DNA of 64,000 nucleotides from Nematostella vectensis (lineage: Eukaryota; Cnidaria; Anthozoa; Actiniaria; Edwardsiidae): the NCBI RefSeq assembly GCF_932526225.1, contig NC_064038.1, positions 17,039,075 through 17,103,074 on the forward strand. The letters are read 5' to 3'. The notes beneath the pieces are model-generated. The model was not told where the DNA came from, did not search any database, and saw only the letters and a program-made list of their open reading frames with translations. Position 1 is the stretch's first letter. Each line of letters begins with the position of its first letter. This document shows positions 1 to 12,400 of the stretch, one piece after another. Position numbers and translations under genes: made by a program.

Positions 1-3000
1 AGCTTGCGCCTTGCTTGTCTTGCTTGTCTTGGTCTTGCGGCTTGCTTGTCTTGCTGGTCTTGGTCTTGAAGCTTGGTCTTGCAGCTTGGTCTTGAGGATT
101 GCTTGTCTTGGTCTTGCAGCTTGGTCTTGCGGCTTGCTTGTCTTGTTGCTTACATCTTGCTGGTCTTACTTGTCTTGTGTTGTCTTGGTCTTGCGGCTTG
201 GTCCTGCGGCTTGCTGGTCTTGCGTCTTGCGGCTTGGTTGTTTTGGTCTTGCAGCTTGCTTGTCTTGAGGCTTGCTTGTCTTTGTCTTGAGGCTTGCTTG
301 TCTTTGTCTTGCGGCTTGCTTGTCTTTGTCTTGCTGCTTGGTCTTGCTGCTTGCTTGTCTTGGTCTTGCGGCTTGCTTGTCTTTGTCTTGCGGCTTGGTC
401 TTGCTGCTTGCTTGTCTTGGTCTTGCGGCTTGGTCTTGCAGCTGTCTTGTCTTGGTCTTGCGGCTTGGTCTTGCAGCTGTCTTGTCTTGGTCTTCCGGCT
501 TGCTTGTCTTGCGGCTTGCGCCTTGCTTGTCTTTCTTTTCTCGCTTGTCTCGCTTGTCTTGCTTGTCTAGGTCTTGCGGCTTGCTTGTCTTGCTTGTCTT
601 GGTCTTGCGGTATGGTCCTGGGGCTTGCTGGTTTTGCTGCCTGCTTGTCTTGCTTGTTTTGGTCTTGCGGCTTGCTTGTCTTGAGGATTGCTTGTCTTGG
701 TCTTGCAGCTTGGTCTTGCAGCTTGGTCTTGCGGCTTGCTTGTCTTGGTCTTGCGGCTTGCTTGTCTTGGTTTTGAGGCTTGCTTGTCTTGGTCTTGCGT
801 CTTGCTTCTCTTGATCAGGCTGCTTGCTTGTCTTGGTCTTGCGGCTTGCTTGTCTTGGTCTTGCGGCTTGCTTGTCTTGGTCTTGCGGCTTTCTTGTCTT
901 GGTCTTCCGGCTTGCGTCTTGCTTGTCTTGGTCTTGCGGCTTGGTCCTGCGGCTCGCTGGTCTTGCGTCTTGCTTGTCTTGAGGCTTGCTAGTCTTGCTT
1001 GTCTTGAGGCTTGCTAGTCTTGCTTGTCTTGGTCTTGCGGCTTGCTTGTCTTGGTCTTGCGGCTTGCTTGTCTTGGTCTTGTGGCTTGCTTCTCTTGGTC
1101 TTGTGGCTTGCTTCTCTTGGTCTTGCGGCTTGCTTCTCTTGGTCTTGCGGCTTGCTTGTCTTGGTCTTGCAGCTTGCTTGTCTTGATCCTGCGGCTTGTT
1201 GGTCTTGCGGCTTGCTTGTCTTGCTTGTCTTGGTCTTGCGGCTTGCTTGTCTTGCTTGTCTTGGTCTTGCGGCTTGCTTGTCTTGGTCTTGCGGCTTGCT
1301 TGTCTTGGTCTTGCGGCTTGCTTGTCTTGGTCTTGTGGCTTGCTTCTCTTGGTCTTGTGGCTTGCTTCTCTTGGTCTTGCGGCTTGCTTCTCTTGGTCTT
1401 GTGGCTTGCTTCTCTTGGTCTTGCGGCTTGCTTGTCTTGGTCTTGCAGCTTGCTTGTCTTGATCCTGCGGCTTGTTGGTCTTGTGGCTTGCTTTTCTTGC
1501 TTGTCTTGGTCTTGCGGCTTGCTTGTCTTGCTTGTCTTGCTTGTCTTGGTCTTGCGGCTTGCTTGTCTTGGTCTTGCGGCTTGCTTGTCTTGCTTGTCTT
1601 GGTCTTGCGGCTTGCTTGTCTTGCTTGTCTTGGTCTTGCGGCGTGCTTGTCTTGCGCCTTGCTTGTCTTGCGGCTTGCTCGTCTTGGTCTTGCAGCTTGG
1701 TCTTGCAGCTTGGTCTTGAGGATTGCTTGTCTTGGTCTTGCAGCTTGGTCTTGCGGCTTGCTTGTCTTGGTCTTGCGGCTTGCTTGTCTTGGTCTTGCGG
1801 CTTGCTTGTCTTGGTCTTGCGGCTTGCTTGTCTTGTTGCTTACATCTTGCTGGTCTTACTTGTCTTGTGTTATCTTGGTCTTGCGGCTTGGTCCTGCGGC
1901 TTGCTGGTCTTGCGTCTTGCTTGTCTTGCTTGTTTTGGTCTTGCAGCTTGCTTGTCTTGAGGCTTGCTTGTCTTGCTCTTCTTGGTCTTGCGGCTTGGTT
2001 GTTTTGGTCTTGCAGCTTGCTTGTCTTGAGGCTTGCTTGTCTTTGTCTTGCGGCTTGCTTGTCTTTGTCTTGCGGCTTGGTCTTGCTGCTTGCTTGTCTT
2101 GGTCTTGCGGCTTGCTTGTCTTGGTTTTGCAGCTTGATTGTCTTGGTCTTGCGGCTTGCTTGTCTTGGTCTTGCGGCTTGCTTGTCTTGGTCTTGCGGCT
2201 TGCTTGTCTTGGTCTTGCGGCTTGGTCTTGCGGCTTTCTTGTCTTGGTCTTCCGGCTTGCGTCTTGCTTGTCTTGGTCTTGCGGCTTGGTCCTGCGGCTC
2301 GCTGGTCTTGAGGCTTGCTAGTCTTGCTTGTCTTGGTCTTGTGGCTTGCTTGTTTTGGTCTTGCAGCTTGCTTGTCTTGAGGCTTGCTTGTCTTGGTCTT
2401 GCGGCTTGCTTGTCTTGGTCTTGTGGCTTGCTTCTCTTGGTCTTGTGGCTTGCTTCTCTTGGTCTTGCGGCTTGCTTGTCTTGGTCTTGCAGCTTGCTTG
2501 TCTTGATCCTGCGGCTTGTTGGTCTTGTGGCTTGCTTTTCTTGCTTGTCTTGGTCTTGCGGCTTGCTTGTCTTGCTTGTCTTGGTCTTGCGGCTTGCTTG
2601 TCTTGCTTGTCTTGGTCTTGCAGCTTGCTTGTCTTGCTTGTCTTGGTCTTGCGGCTTGCTTGTCTTGGTCTTGCGGCTTGCTTGTCTTGCTTGTCTCGGT
2701 CTTGCGGTGTGCTTGTCTTGCGCCTTGCTTGTCTTGAGGCTTGCTCGTCTTGGTCTTGCAGCTTGGTCTTGCAGCTTGGTCTTGAGGATTGCTTGTCTTG
2801 GTCTTGCAGCTTGGTCTTGCAGCTTGGTCTTGCAGCTTGGTCTTGCGGCTTGCTTGTCTTGGTCTTGCGGCTTGCTTGTCTTGGTCTTGCGGCTTGCTTG
2901 TCTTGTTGCTTACGTCTTGCTGGTCTTACTTGTCTTGTGTTGTCTTGGTCTTGCGGCTTGGTCCTGCGGCTTGCTGGTCTTGCGTCTTGCTTGTCTTGCT

Positions 3001-6000
3001 TGTTTTGGTCTTGCAGCTTGCTTGTCTTGCGGCTTGCTTGTCTTGGTCTTGCGGCTTGCTTGTCTTGGTTGTCTTGGTCTTGCGGTATGGTCCTGGGGCT
3101 TGCTGGTTTTGCTGCCTGCTTGTCTTGCTTGTTTTGGTCTTGCGGCTTGCTTGTCTTGCGGCTTGCTTGTCTTGAGGATTGCTTGTCTTGGTCTTGCAGC
3201 TTGGTCTTGCAGCTTGGTCTTGCGGCTTGCTTGTCTTGGTCTTGCGGCTTGCTTGTCTTGGCCTTGCGGCTTGCTGGTCTTGGTCTTGCGGCTTGCTGGT
3301 CTTGGTCTTGCGGCTTGCTTGTCTTGGTCTTGCGGCTTGCTTGTCTTGGTCTTGCGGCTTGCTTGCCTTGCGGCTTGCTTGCCTTGCGGCTTGCTTTTCT
3401 TGGTCTTGCGGCTTGCTTGCCTTGGTCTTGCGTCTTGCTTGTCTTGATCAGGCTGCTTGCTTGTCTTGGTCTTGCGGCTTGCTTGTCTTGGTCTTGCGGC
3501 TTTCTTTTCTTGGTCTTCCGGCTTGCGTCTTGCTTGTCTTGGTCTTGCGGCTTGGTCCTGCGGCTTGCTGGTCTTGCGTCTTGCTTGTCTTGAGGGTTGC
3601 TAGTCTTGCTTGTCTTGGTCTTCCGGCTTGCTTGTTTTGGTCTTGCAGCTTGCTTGTCTTGGTCTTGCGGCTTGCTTGTCTTGGTCTTGTGGCTTGCTTC
3701 TCTTGGTCTTGTGGCTTGCTTGTCTTGGTCTTGCGGCTTGCTTGTCTTGATCCTGCGGCTTGTTGGTCTTGTGGCTTGCTTGTCTTGCTTGTCTTGGTCT
3801 TGCGGCTTGCTTGTCTTGGTCTTGCGGCTTGCTTGTCTTGGTCTTGCTGCTTGCTTGTCTTGGTCTTGCTGCTTGGTCTTGCAGCTTGGTCTTGCAGCTG
3901 TCTTGTCTTGGTCTTCCGGCTTGCTTGTTTTGCAGCTTGCGCCTTGCTTGTCTTGCTTGTCTCGCTTTTCTTGCTTGTCTTGGTCTTGCGGCTTGCTTGT
4001 CTTGCTTGTCTTGGTCTTGCGGCGTGCTTGTCTTGCGCCTTGCTTGTCTTGAGGCTTGCTCGTCTTGGTCTTGCAGCTTGGTCTTGCAGCTTGGTCTTGA
4101 GGATTGCTTGTCTTGGTCTTGCAGCTTGGTCTTGAGGATTGCTTGTCTTGGTCTTGCGGCTTGGTCCTGCGGCTCGCTGGTCTTGCGTCTTGCTTGTCTT
4201 GAGGCTTGCTAGTCTTGCTTGTCTTGAGGCTTGCTAGTCTTGCTTGTCTTGGTCTTGCGGCTTGCTTGTCTTGGTCTTGCGGCTTGCTTGTCTTGGTCTT
4301 GTGGCTTGCTTCTCTTGGTCTTGTGGCTTGCTTCTCTTGGTCTTGCGGCTTGCTTCTCTTGGTCTTGTGGCTTGCTTCTCTTGGTCTTGCGGCTTGCTTG
4401 TCTTGGTCTTGCAGCTTGCTTGTCTTGATCCTGCGGCTTGTTGGTCTTGTGGCTTGCTTTTCTTGCTTGTCTTGGTCTTGCGGCTTGCTTGTCTTGCTTG
4501 TCTTGGTCTTGCGGCGTGCTTGTCTTGCGCCTTGCTTGTCTTGAGGCTTGCTCGTCTTGGTCTTGCAGCTTGGTCTTGCAGCTTGGTCTTGAGGATTGCT
4601 TGTCTTGGTCTTGCAGCTTGGTCTTGAGGATTGCTTGTCTTGGTCTTGCGGCTTGGTCCTGCGGCTCGCTGGTCTTGCGTCTTGCTTGTCTTGAGGCTTG
4701 CTAGTCTTGCTTGTCTTGAGGCTTGCTAGTCTTGCTTGTCTTGGTCTTGCGGCTTGCTTGTCTTGGTCTTGCGGCTTGCTTGTCTTGGTCTTGTGGCTTG
4801 CTTCTCTTGGTCTTGTGGCTTGCTTCTCTTGGTCTTGCGGCTTGCTTCTCTTGGTCTTGTGGCTTGCTTCTCTTGGTCTTGCGGCTTGCTTGTCTTGGTC
4901 TTGCAGCTTGCTTGTCTTGATCCTGCGGCTTGTTGGTCTTGTGGCTTGCTTTTCTTGCTTGTCTTGGTCTTGCGGCTTGCTTGTCTTGCTTGTCTTGGTC
5001 TTGCGGCTTGCTTGTCTTGGTCTTGCGGCTTGCTTGTCTTGGTCTTGCGGCTTGCTTGTCTTGCTTGTCTTGGTCTTGCGGCTTGCTTGTCTTGCTTGTC
5101 TTGGTCTTGCGGCGTGCTTGTCTTGCGCCTTGCTTGTCTTGCGGCTTGCTCGTCTTGGTCTTGCAGCTTGGTCTTGCAGCTTGGTCTTGAGGATTGCTTG
5201 TCTTGGTCTTGCAGCTTGGTCTTGCGGCTTGCTTGTCTTGGTCTTGCGGCTTGCTTGTCTTGTTGCTTACATCTTGCTGGTCTTACTTGTCTTGTGTTAT
5301 CTTGGTCTTGCGGCTTGGTCCTGCGGCTTGCTGGTCTTGCGTCTTGCTTGTCTTGCTTGTTTTGGTCTTGCAGCTTGCTTGTCTTGAGGCTTGCTTGTCT
5401 TGCTCTTCTTGGTCTTGCGGCTTGGTTGTTTTGGTCTTGCAGCTTGCTTGTCTTGAGGCTTGCTTGTCTTTGTCTTGCTGCTTGCTTGTCTTGGTCTTGC
5501 GGCTTGCTTGTCTTGGTTTTGCAGCTTGATTGTCTTGGTCTTGCGGCTTGCTTGTCTTGGTCTTGCGGCTTGCTTGTCTTGGTCTTGCGGCTTGCTTGTC
5601 TTGGTCTTGCGGCTTGGTCTTGCGGCTTGCTTGTCTTGGTCTTCCGGCTTGGTCTTGCGGCTTTCTTGTCTTGGTCTTGCGGCTTGCGTCTTGCTTGTCT
5701 TGGTCTTGCGGCTTGGTCCTGCGGCTCGCTGGTCTTGAGGCTTGCTAGTCTTGCTTGTCTTGGTCTTGTGGCTTGCTTGTTTTGGTCTTGCAGCTTGCTT
5801 GTCTTGAGGCTTGCTTGTCTTGGTCTTGCGGCTTGCTTGTCTTGGTCTTGTGGCTTGCTTCTCTTGGTCTTGTGGCTTGCTTCTCTTGGTCTTGCGGCTT
5901 GCTTGTCTTGGTCTTGCAGCTTGCTTGTCTTGATCCTGCGGCTTGTTGGTCTTGTGGCTTGCTTTTCTTGCTTGTCTTGGTCTTGCGGCTTGCTTGTCTT

Positions 6001-9000
6001 GCTTGTCTTGGTCTTGCGGCTTGCTTGTCTTGCTTGTCTTGGTCTTGCAGCTTGCTTGTCTTGCTTGTCTTGGTCTTGCGGCTTGCTTGTCTTGGTCTTG
6101 CGGCTTGCTTGTCTTGCTTGTCTTGGTCTTGCGGTGTGCTTGTCTTGCGCCTTGCTTGTCTTGAGGCTTGCTCGTCTTGGTCTTGCAGCTTGGTCTTGCA
6201 GCTTGGTCTTGAGGATTGCTTGTCTTGGTCTTGCAGCTTGGTCTTGCAGCTTGGTCTTGCAGCTTGGTCTTGCGGCTTGCTTGTCTTGGTCTTGCGGCTT
6301 GCTTGTCTTGGTCTTGCGGCTTGCTTGTCTTGTTGCTTACGTCTTGCTGGTCTTACTTGTCTTGTGTTGTCTTGGTCTTGCGGCTTGGTCCTGCGGCTTG
6401 CTGGTCTTGCGTCTTGCTTGTCTTGCTTGTTTTGGTCTTGCAGCTTGCTTGTCTTGCGTCTTGCTTGTCTCGCTTGTCTTGGTCTTGCGGCTTGCTTGTC
6501 TTGGTCTTGCGGCTTGCTTGTCTTGGTTGTCTTGGTCTTGCGGTATGGTCCTGGGGCTTGCTGGTTTTGCTGCCTGCTTGTCTTGCTTGTTTTGGTCTTG
6601 CGGCTTGCTTGTCTTGCGGCTTGCTTGTCTTGAGGATTGCTTGTCTTGGTCTTGCAGCTTGGTCTTGCAGCTTGGTCTTGCGGCTTGCTTGTCTTGGTCT
6701 TGCGGCTTGCTGGTCTTGGTCTTGCGGCTTGCTGGTCTTGGTCTTGCGGCTTGCTTGTCTTGGTCTTGCGGCTTGCTTGCCTTGCGGCTTGCTTGCCTTG
6801 CGGCTTGCTTTTCTTGGTCTTGCGGCTTGCTTGTCTTGGTCTTGCGTCTTGCTTGTCTTGATCAGGCTGCTTGCTTGTCTTGGTCTTGCGGCTTGCTTGT
6901 CTTGGTCTTGCGGCTTTCTTTTCTTGGTCTTCCGGCTTGCGTCTTGCTTGTCTTGGTCTTGCGGCTTGGTCCTGCGGCTTGCTGGTCTTGCGTCTTGCTT
7001 GTCTTGAGGGTTGCTAGTCTTGCTTGTCTTGGTCTTCCGGCTTGCTTGTCTTGGTCTTCCGGCTTGCTTGTCTTGGTCTTGTGGCTTGCTTGTCTTGGTC
7101 TTGTGGCTTGCTTCTCTTGGTCTTGTGGCTTGCTTGTCTTGGTCTTGCGGCTTGCTTGTCTTGATCCTGCGGCTTGTTGGTCTTGTGGCTTGCTTGTCTT
7201 GCTTGTCTTGGTCTTGCGGCTTGCTTGTCTTGGTCTTGCGGCTTGCTTGTCTTGGTCTTGCTGCTTGCTTGTCTTGGTCTTGCTGCTTGGTCTTGCAGCT
7301 TGGTCTTGCAGCTGTCTTGTCTTGGTCTTCCGGCTTGCTTGTTTTGCAGCTTGCGCCTTGCTTGTCTTGCTTGTCTCGCTTTTCTTGCTTGTCTTGGTCT
7401 TGCGGCTTGCTTGTCTTGCTTGTCTTGGTCTTGCGGCGTGCTTGTCTTGCGCCTTGCTTGTCTTGAGGCTTGCTCGTCTTGGTCTTGCAGCTTGGTCTTG
7501 CAGCTTGGTCTTGAGGATTGCTTGTCTTGGTCTTGCAGCTTGGTCTTGAGGATTGCTTGTCTTGGTCTTGCGGCTTGGTCCTGCGGCTCGCTGGTCTTGC
7601 GTCTTGCTTGTCTTGAGGCTTGCTAGTCTTGCTTGTCTTGAGGCTTGCTAGTCTTGCTTGTCTTGGTCTTGCGGCTTGCTTGTCTTGGTCTTGCGGCTTG
7701 CTTGTCTTGGTCTTGTGGCTTGCTTCTCTTGGTCTTGTGGCTTGCTTCTCTTGGTCTTGCGGCTTGCTTCTCTTGGTCTTGTGGCTTGCTTCTCTTGGTC
7801 TTGCGGCTTGCTTGTCTTGGTCTTGCAGCTTGCTTGTCTTGATCCTGCGGCTTGTTGGTCTTGTGGCTTGCTTTTCTTGCTTGTCTTGGTCTTGCGGCTT
7901 GCTTGTCTTGCTTGTCTTGCTTGTCTTGGTCTTGCGGCTTGCTTGTCTTGGTCTTGCGGCTTGCTTGTCTTGCTTGTCTTGGTCTTGCGGCTTGCTTGTC
8001 TTGCTTGTCTTGGTCTTGCGGCGTGCTTGTCTTGCGCCTTGCTTGTCTTGCGGCTTGCTCGTCTTGGTCTTGCAGCTTGGTCTTGCAGCTTGGTCTTGAG
8101 GATTGCTTGTCTTGGTCTTGCAGCTTGGTCTTGCGGCTTGCTTGTCTTGGTCTTGCGGCTTGCTTGTCTTGGTCTTGCGGCTTGCTTGTCTTGTTGCTTA
8201 CATCTTGCTGGTCTTACTTGTCTTGTGTTATCTTGGTCTTGCGGCTTGGTCCTGCGGCTTGCTGGTCTTGCGTCTTGCTTGTCTTGCTTGTTTTGGTCTT
8301 GCAGCTTGCTTGTCTTGAGGCTTGCTTGTCTTGCTCTTCTTGGTCTTGCGGCTTGGTTGTTTTGGTCTTGCAGCTTGCTTGTCTTGAGGCTTGCTTGTCT
8401 TTGTCTTGCGGCTTGCTTGTCTTTGTCTTGCGGCTTGGTCTTGCTGCTTGCTTGTCTTGGTCTTGCGGCTTGCTTGTCTTGGTTTTGCAGCTTGATTGTC
8501 TTGGTCTTGCGGCTTGCTTGTCTTGGTCTTGCGGCTTGCTTGTCTTGGTCTTGCGGCTTGGTCTTGCGGCTTTCTTGTCTTGGTCTTCCGGCTTGCGTCT
8601 TGCTTGTCTTGGTCTTGCGGCTTGGTCCTGCGGCTCGCTGGTCTTGAGGCTTGCTAGTCTTGCTTGTCTTGGTCTTGTGGCTTGCTTGTTTTGGTCTTGC
8701 AGCTTGCTTGTCTTGAGGCTTGCTTGTCTTGGTCTTGCGGCTTGCTTGTCTTGGTCTTGTGGCTTGCTTCTCTTGGTCTTGTGGCTTGCTTCTCTTGGTC
8801 TTGCGGCTTGCTTGTCTTGGTCTTGCAGCTTGCTTGTCTTGATCCTGCGGCTTGTTGGTCTTGTGGCTTGCTTTTCTTGCTTGTCTTGGTCTTGCGGCTT
8901 GCTTGTCTTGCTTGTCTTGGTCTTGCGGCTTGCTTGTCTTGCTTGTCTTGGTCTTGCAGCTTGCTTGTCTTGCTTGTCTTGGTCTTGCGGCTTGCTTGTC

Positions 9001-11840
9001 TTGGTCTTGCGGCTTGCTTGTCTTGCTTGTCTTGGTCTTGCGGTGTGCTTGTCTTGCGCCTTGCTTGTCTTGAGGCTTGCTCGTCTTGGTCTTGCAGCTT
9101 GGTCTTGAGGATTGCTTGTCTTGGTCTTGCAGCTTGGTCTTGCAGCTTGGTCTTGCAGCTTGGTCTTGCGGCTTGCTTGTCTTGGTCTTGCGGCTTGCTT
9201 GTCTTGGTCTTGCGGCTTGCTTGTCTTGTTGCTTACGTCTTGCTGGTCTTACTTGTCTTGTGTTGTCTTGGTCTTGCGGCTTGGTCCTGCGGCTTGCTGG
9301 TCTTGCGTCTTGCTTGTCTTGCTTGTTTTGGTCTTGCAGCTTGCTTGTCTTGCGGCTTGCTTGTCTTGGTCTTGCGGCTTGCTTGTCTTGGTTGTCTTGG
9401 TCTTGCGGTATGGTCCTGGGGCTTGCTGGTTTTGCTGCCTGCTTGTCTTGCTTGTTTTGGTCTTGCGGCTTGCTTGTCTTGCGGCTTGCTTGTCTTGCGG
9501 CTTGCTTGTCTTGAGGATTGCTTGTCTTGGTCTTGCAGCTTGGTCTTGCAGCTTGGTCTTGCGGCTTGCTTGTCTTGGTCTTGCGGCTTGCTTGTCTTGG
9601 TCTTGCGGCTTGCTGGTCTTGGTCTTGCGGCTTGCTTGTCTTGGTCTTGCGGCTTGCTTGCCTTGCGGCTTGCTTGCCTTGCGGCTTGCTTTTCTTGGTC
9701 TTGCGGCTTGCTTGTCTTGGTCTTGCGTCTTGCTTGTCTTGATCAGGCTGCTTGCTTGTCTTGGTCTTGCGGCTTGCTTGTCTTGGTCTTGCGGCTTTCT
9801 TTTCTTGGTCTTCCGGCTTGCGTCTTGCTTGTCTTGGTCTTGCGGCTTGGTCCTGCGGCTTGCTGGTCTTGCGTCTTGCTTGTCTTGAGGGTTGCTAGTC
9901 TTGCTTGTCTTGGTCTTCCGGCTTGCTTGTTTTGGTCTTGCAGCTTGCTTGTCTTGGTCTTGCGGCTTGCTTGTCTTGGTCTTGTGGCTTGCTTCTCTTG
10001 GTCTTGTGGCTTGCTTGTCTTGGTCTTGCGGCTTGCTTGTCTTGGTCTTGCAGCTTGCTTGTCTTGATCCTGCGGCTTGTTGGTCTTGTGGCTTGCTTGT
10101 CTTGCTTGTCTTGGTCTTGCGGCTTGCTTGTCTTGGTCTTGCGGCTTGCTTGTCTTGGTCTTGCTGCTTGCTTGTCTTGGTCTTGCTGCTTGGTCTTGCA
10201 GCTTGGTCTTGCAGCTGTCTTGTCTTGGTCTTCCGGCTTGCTTGTTTTGCAGCTTGCGCCTTGCTTGTCTTGCTTGTCTCGCTTTTCTTGCTTGTCTTGG
10301 TCTTGCGGCTTGCTTGTCTTGCTTGTCTTGGTCTTGCGGCGTGCTTGTCTTGCGCCTTGCTTGTCTTGAGGCTTGCTCGTCTTGGTCTTGCAGCTTGGTC
10401 TTGCAGCTTGGTCTTGAGGTTTGCTTGTCTTGGTCTTGCAGCTTGGTCTTGAGGATTGCTTGTCTTGGTCTTGCAGCTTGGTCTTGCAGCTTGGTCTTGC
10501 GGCTTGGTCTTGCGGCTTGCTTGTCTTGCGGCTTGCTTGTCTTGCGGCTTGCTTGTCTTGGTCTTGCGGCTTGCTTGTCTTGGTCTTGGGGCTTGCTTGC
10601 CTAGCGGCTTGCTTGTCTTGGTCTTGCGTCTTGCTTGTCTTGATCAGGCTGCTTGCTTGTCTTGGTCTTGCGGCTTGGTCTTGCGGCTTGGTCTTGCGGC
10701 TTTCTTGTCTTGGTCTTCCGGCTTGCGTCTTGCTTGTCTTGGTCTTGCGGCTTGGTCCTGCGGCTTGGTCCTGCGGCTTGCTGGTCTTGCGTCTTGCTTG
10801 TCTTGAGGCTTGCTAGTCTTGCTTGTCTTGAGGCTTGCTAGTCTTGCTTGTCTTGGGCTTGCTAGTCTTGCTTGTCTTAGTCTTGCAGCTTGCTTGTCTT
10901 GAGGCTTACTTGTCTTGGTCTTGCGGCTTGCTTGTCTTGGTCTTGCGGCTTGCTTGTCTTGGTCTTGTGGCTTCCTTCTCTTGGTCTTGTGGCTTGCTTC
11001 TATTGGTCTTGCGGCTTGCTTGTCTTGGTCTTGCAGCTTGCTTGTCTTGATCCTGCGGCTTGTTGGTCTTGCGGCTTGCTTGTCTTGCTTGTTTTGGTCT
11101 TGCAGCTTGTTTGTTTTGTGGCTTGCTTGTCTTGCTTGTCTTGCTTGTCTTGGTCTTGCTGCTTGCTTGTCTTGGTCTTGCGGCTTGGTCTTGCAGCTTG
11201 GTCTTGCAGCTGTCTTGTCTTGATCTTCCGGCTTGCTTGTTTTGCAGCTTGCGCCTTGCTTGTCTTGCTTGTCTCGCTTTTCTTGCTTGTCTTGGTCTTG
11301 CGGCTTGCTTGTCTTGGTCTTGCGGCTTGCTTGTCTTGCTTGTCTTGGTCTTGCGGCGTGCTTGTCTTGCGCCTTGCTTGTCTTGAGGCTTGCTCGTCTT
11401 GGTCTTGCAGCTTGGTCTTGGTCTTGCAGCTTGGTCTTGCGGCTTGCTTGTCTTGGTCTTGCGGCTTGCTTGTCTTGGTCTTGCGGCTTGCTTGTCTTGG
11501 TCTTGCGGCTTGCTTGTCCTGGTCTTGCGGCTTGCTTGTCCTGGTCTTGCGGCTTGCTTGTCTTGGTCTTGAGGCTTGCTTGTCTTGGTCTTGAGGCTTG
11601 CTTGTCTTGGTCTTGAGGCTTGCTTGTCTTGGTCTTGAGGCTTGCTTGTCTTGGTCTTGAGGCTTGCTTGTCTTGGTCTTGAGGCTTGCTTGTCTTGGTC
11701 TTGCGGCTTGCTTGTCTTGGTCTTGCGGCTTGCTTGTCTTGGTCTTGTGGCTTGCTTGTCTTTGTCTTGAGGCTTGCTTGTCTTTGTCTTGAGGCTTGCT
11801 TGTCTTGGTCTTGCGGCTTGCTTGTCTTGGTCTTGTTTTC
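1..11840. repeat. Two-module minisatellite with kilobase higher-order repeats
   Basis: The whole stretch is made of two short modules: a 9-mer CTTGCTTGT and a 13-mer CTTGGTCTTGCGG. Together they give the common 22-bp unit, but each also occurs in runs on its own. Point variants (GCGG, GCAG, GTGG, GAGG, GCTG) mark individual units. Rare marker units show higher-order repeats: a GCTTGCTAG doublet recurs at about 979, 4200, 4692, 7614 and 10,804. A TTGCTTACATC marker recurs at about 146, 1836, 5263 and 8194, and its ACGTC variant near 2906, 6333 and 9229. The array runs off the left edge of the window. Its right end is uniform 22-bp units with GAGG variants (11,560-11,800). Open frames run through it on both strands, but the 22-bp unit cycles through all three frames, so openness carries no coding information. 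Confidence 0.95.
979..10803. repeat. Higher-order repeat copies inside the minisatellite
   Basis: Using the GCTTGCTAG doublet as a boundary, copies run about 979-4199 (3.22 kb), 4200-4691 (0.49 kb, partial), 4692-7613 (2.92 kb) and 7614-10,803 (3.19 kb), with a shorter terminal block of about 1 kb after that. Internal markers keep their order and spacing between copies; for example the two TTGCTTAC markers are 1,070 bp apart in the first two large copies and 1,035 bp apart in the third. The copies differ by insertion or loss of whole modules and by scattered single-base changes. This pattern fits unequal exchange or large slippage of kilobase blocks rather than independent growth of the small unit. 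Confidence 0.85.
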
Positions 11841-12400
11841 CCTCCAGATCTCCAAACTAGGATTTTTCCCTAACATTTAAGTGCACCCTAGCCCGTTTAG
11901 CTCTCAAGCTATTCTAGGGTGCCCGCACCGAAGTATTGTCCCCTCTTGGTATGCAACTCTAGGTTTTTTTTTTTCTTTTTTTCTCTCCTCTCCCTATCAA
12001 TAAATATATGAATATAAAAAAAAAAACAACCTATGTAACACTTAATTTTGTGTGCAAATAAAAGATGTTTTTTGTTTGTTGTTGTTGTTTGTTGTCATTC
12101 TATTCATTGTCTTCTCAATTTTTCCGTTCAGCCTCTTCATTCTATTCCTTCCTTTTCTGTTCCGCTTCTTTTTACTTTTGTCTACTTGTCTACGTTACCT
12201 CTTCTTTCTCTTCTCTTCTGTCCGCTCAGCCTCTTCTTGCAAAGTAAAACGTTCTGATAGTAAAACTAAAAGGGCTCTTACAGGGCTCTTTTCTGTTCTA
12301 CCTCTTCCTTCTCTTCCCTTCTTGGGTGCTTTACCTTTTGTTTCTCTTTTCTTCTTTTCCGCTGATCCTCTTCGTGTAAAGTAAGATTCTTATAGTCAAA
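11841..12400. other. Non-coding boundary, pyrimidine-rich tract
   Basis: Unique sequence begins abruptly after the minisatellite. It holds T and A homopolymer runs near 11,965-12,030, then a C/T-rich stretch (12,090-12,380). That stretch repeats a motif resembling CCGCTCAGCCTCTTC at about 12,125, 12,222 and 12,359, so it is itself an old degenerate repeat. Overlapping open frames here encode only Phe/Ser/Leu/Val-rich low-complexity peptides in several frames at once, and I do not regard them as genes. Confidence 0.7.

Noticed and set aside
4736-7549. 937-codon + strand frame of Leu/Val/Cys/Ser repeats
   Set aside because: It is a by-product of the stop-free minisatellite; other + frames are open over the same ground and indels shift phase freely.
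10644-11876. 410-codon minus-strand frame starting in unique DNA and running into the 9/13-bp array, rich in Lys, Gln, Asp and Ser
   Set aside because: The repeat reads through all three phases because 22 is not a multiple of three, and the unit lacks stops on either strand. Length alone is therefore not evidence. The opposite strand is equally open and there is no splice, signal peptide or conserved unit in codon phase.
12048-12384. 110-codon frame of Phe/Leu/Ser-rich residues
   Set aside because: Pyrimidine-rich low-complexity DNA is open in three overlapping frames, and none has a recognisable feature.
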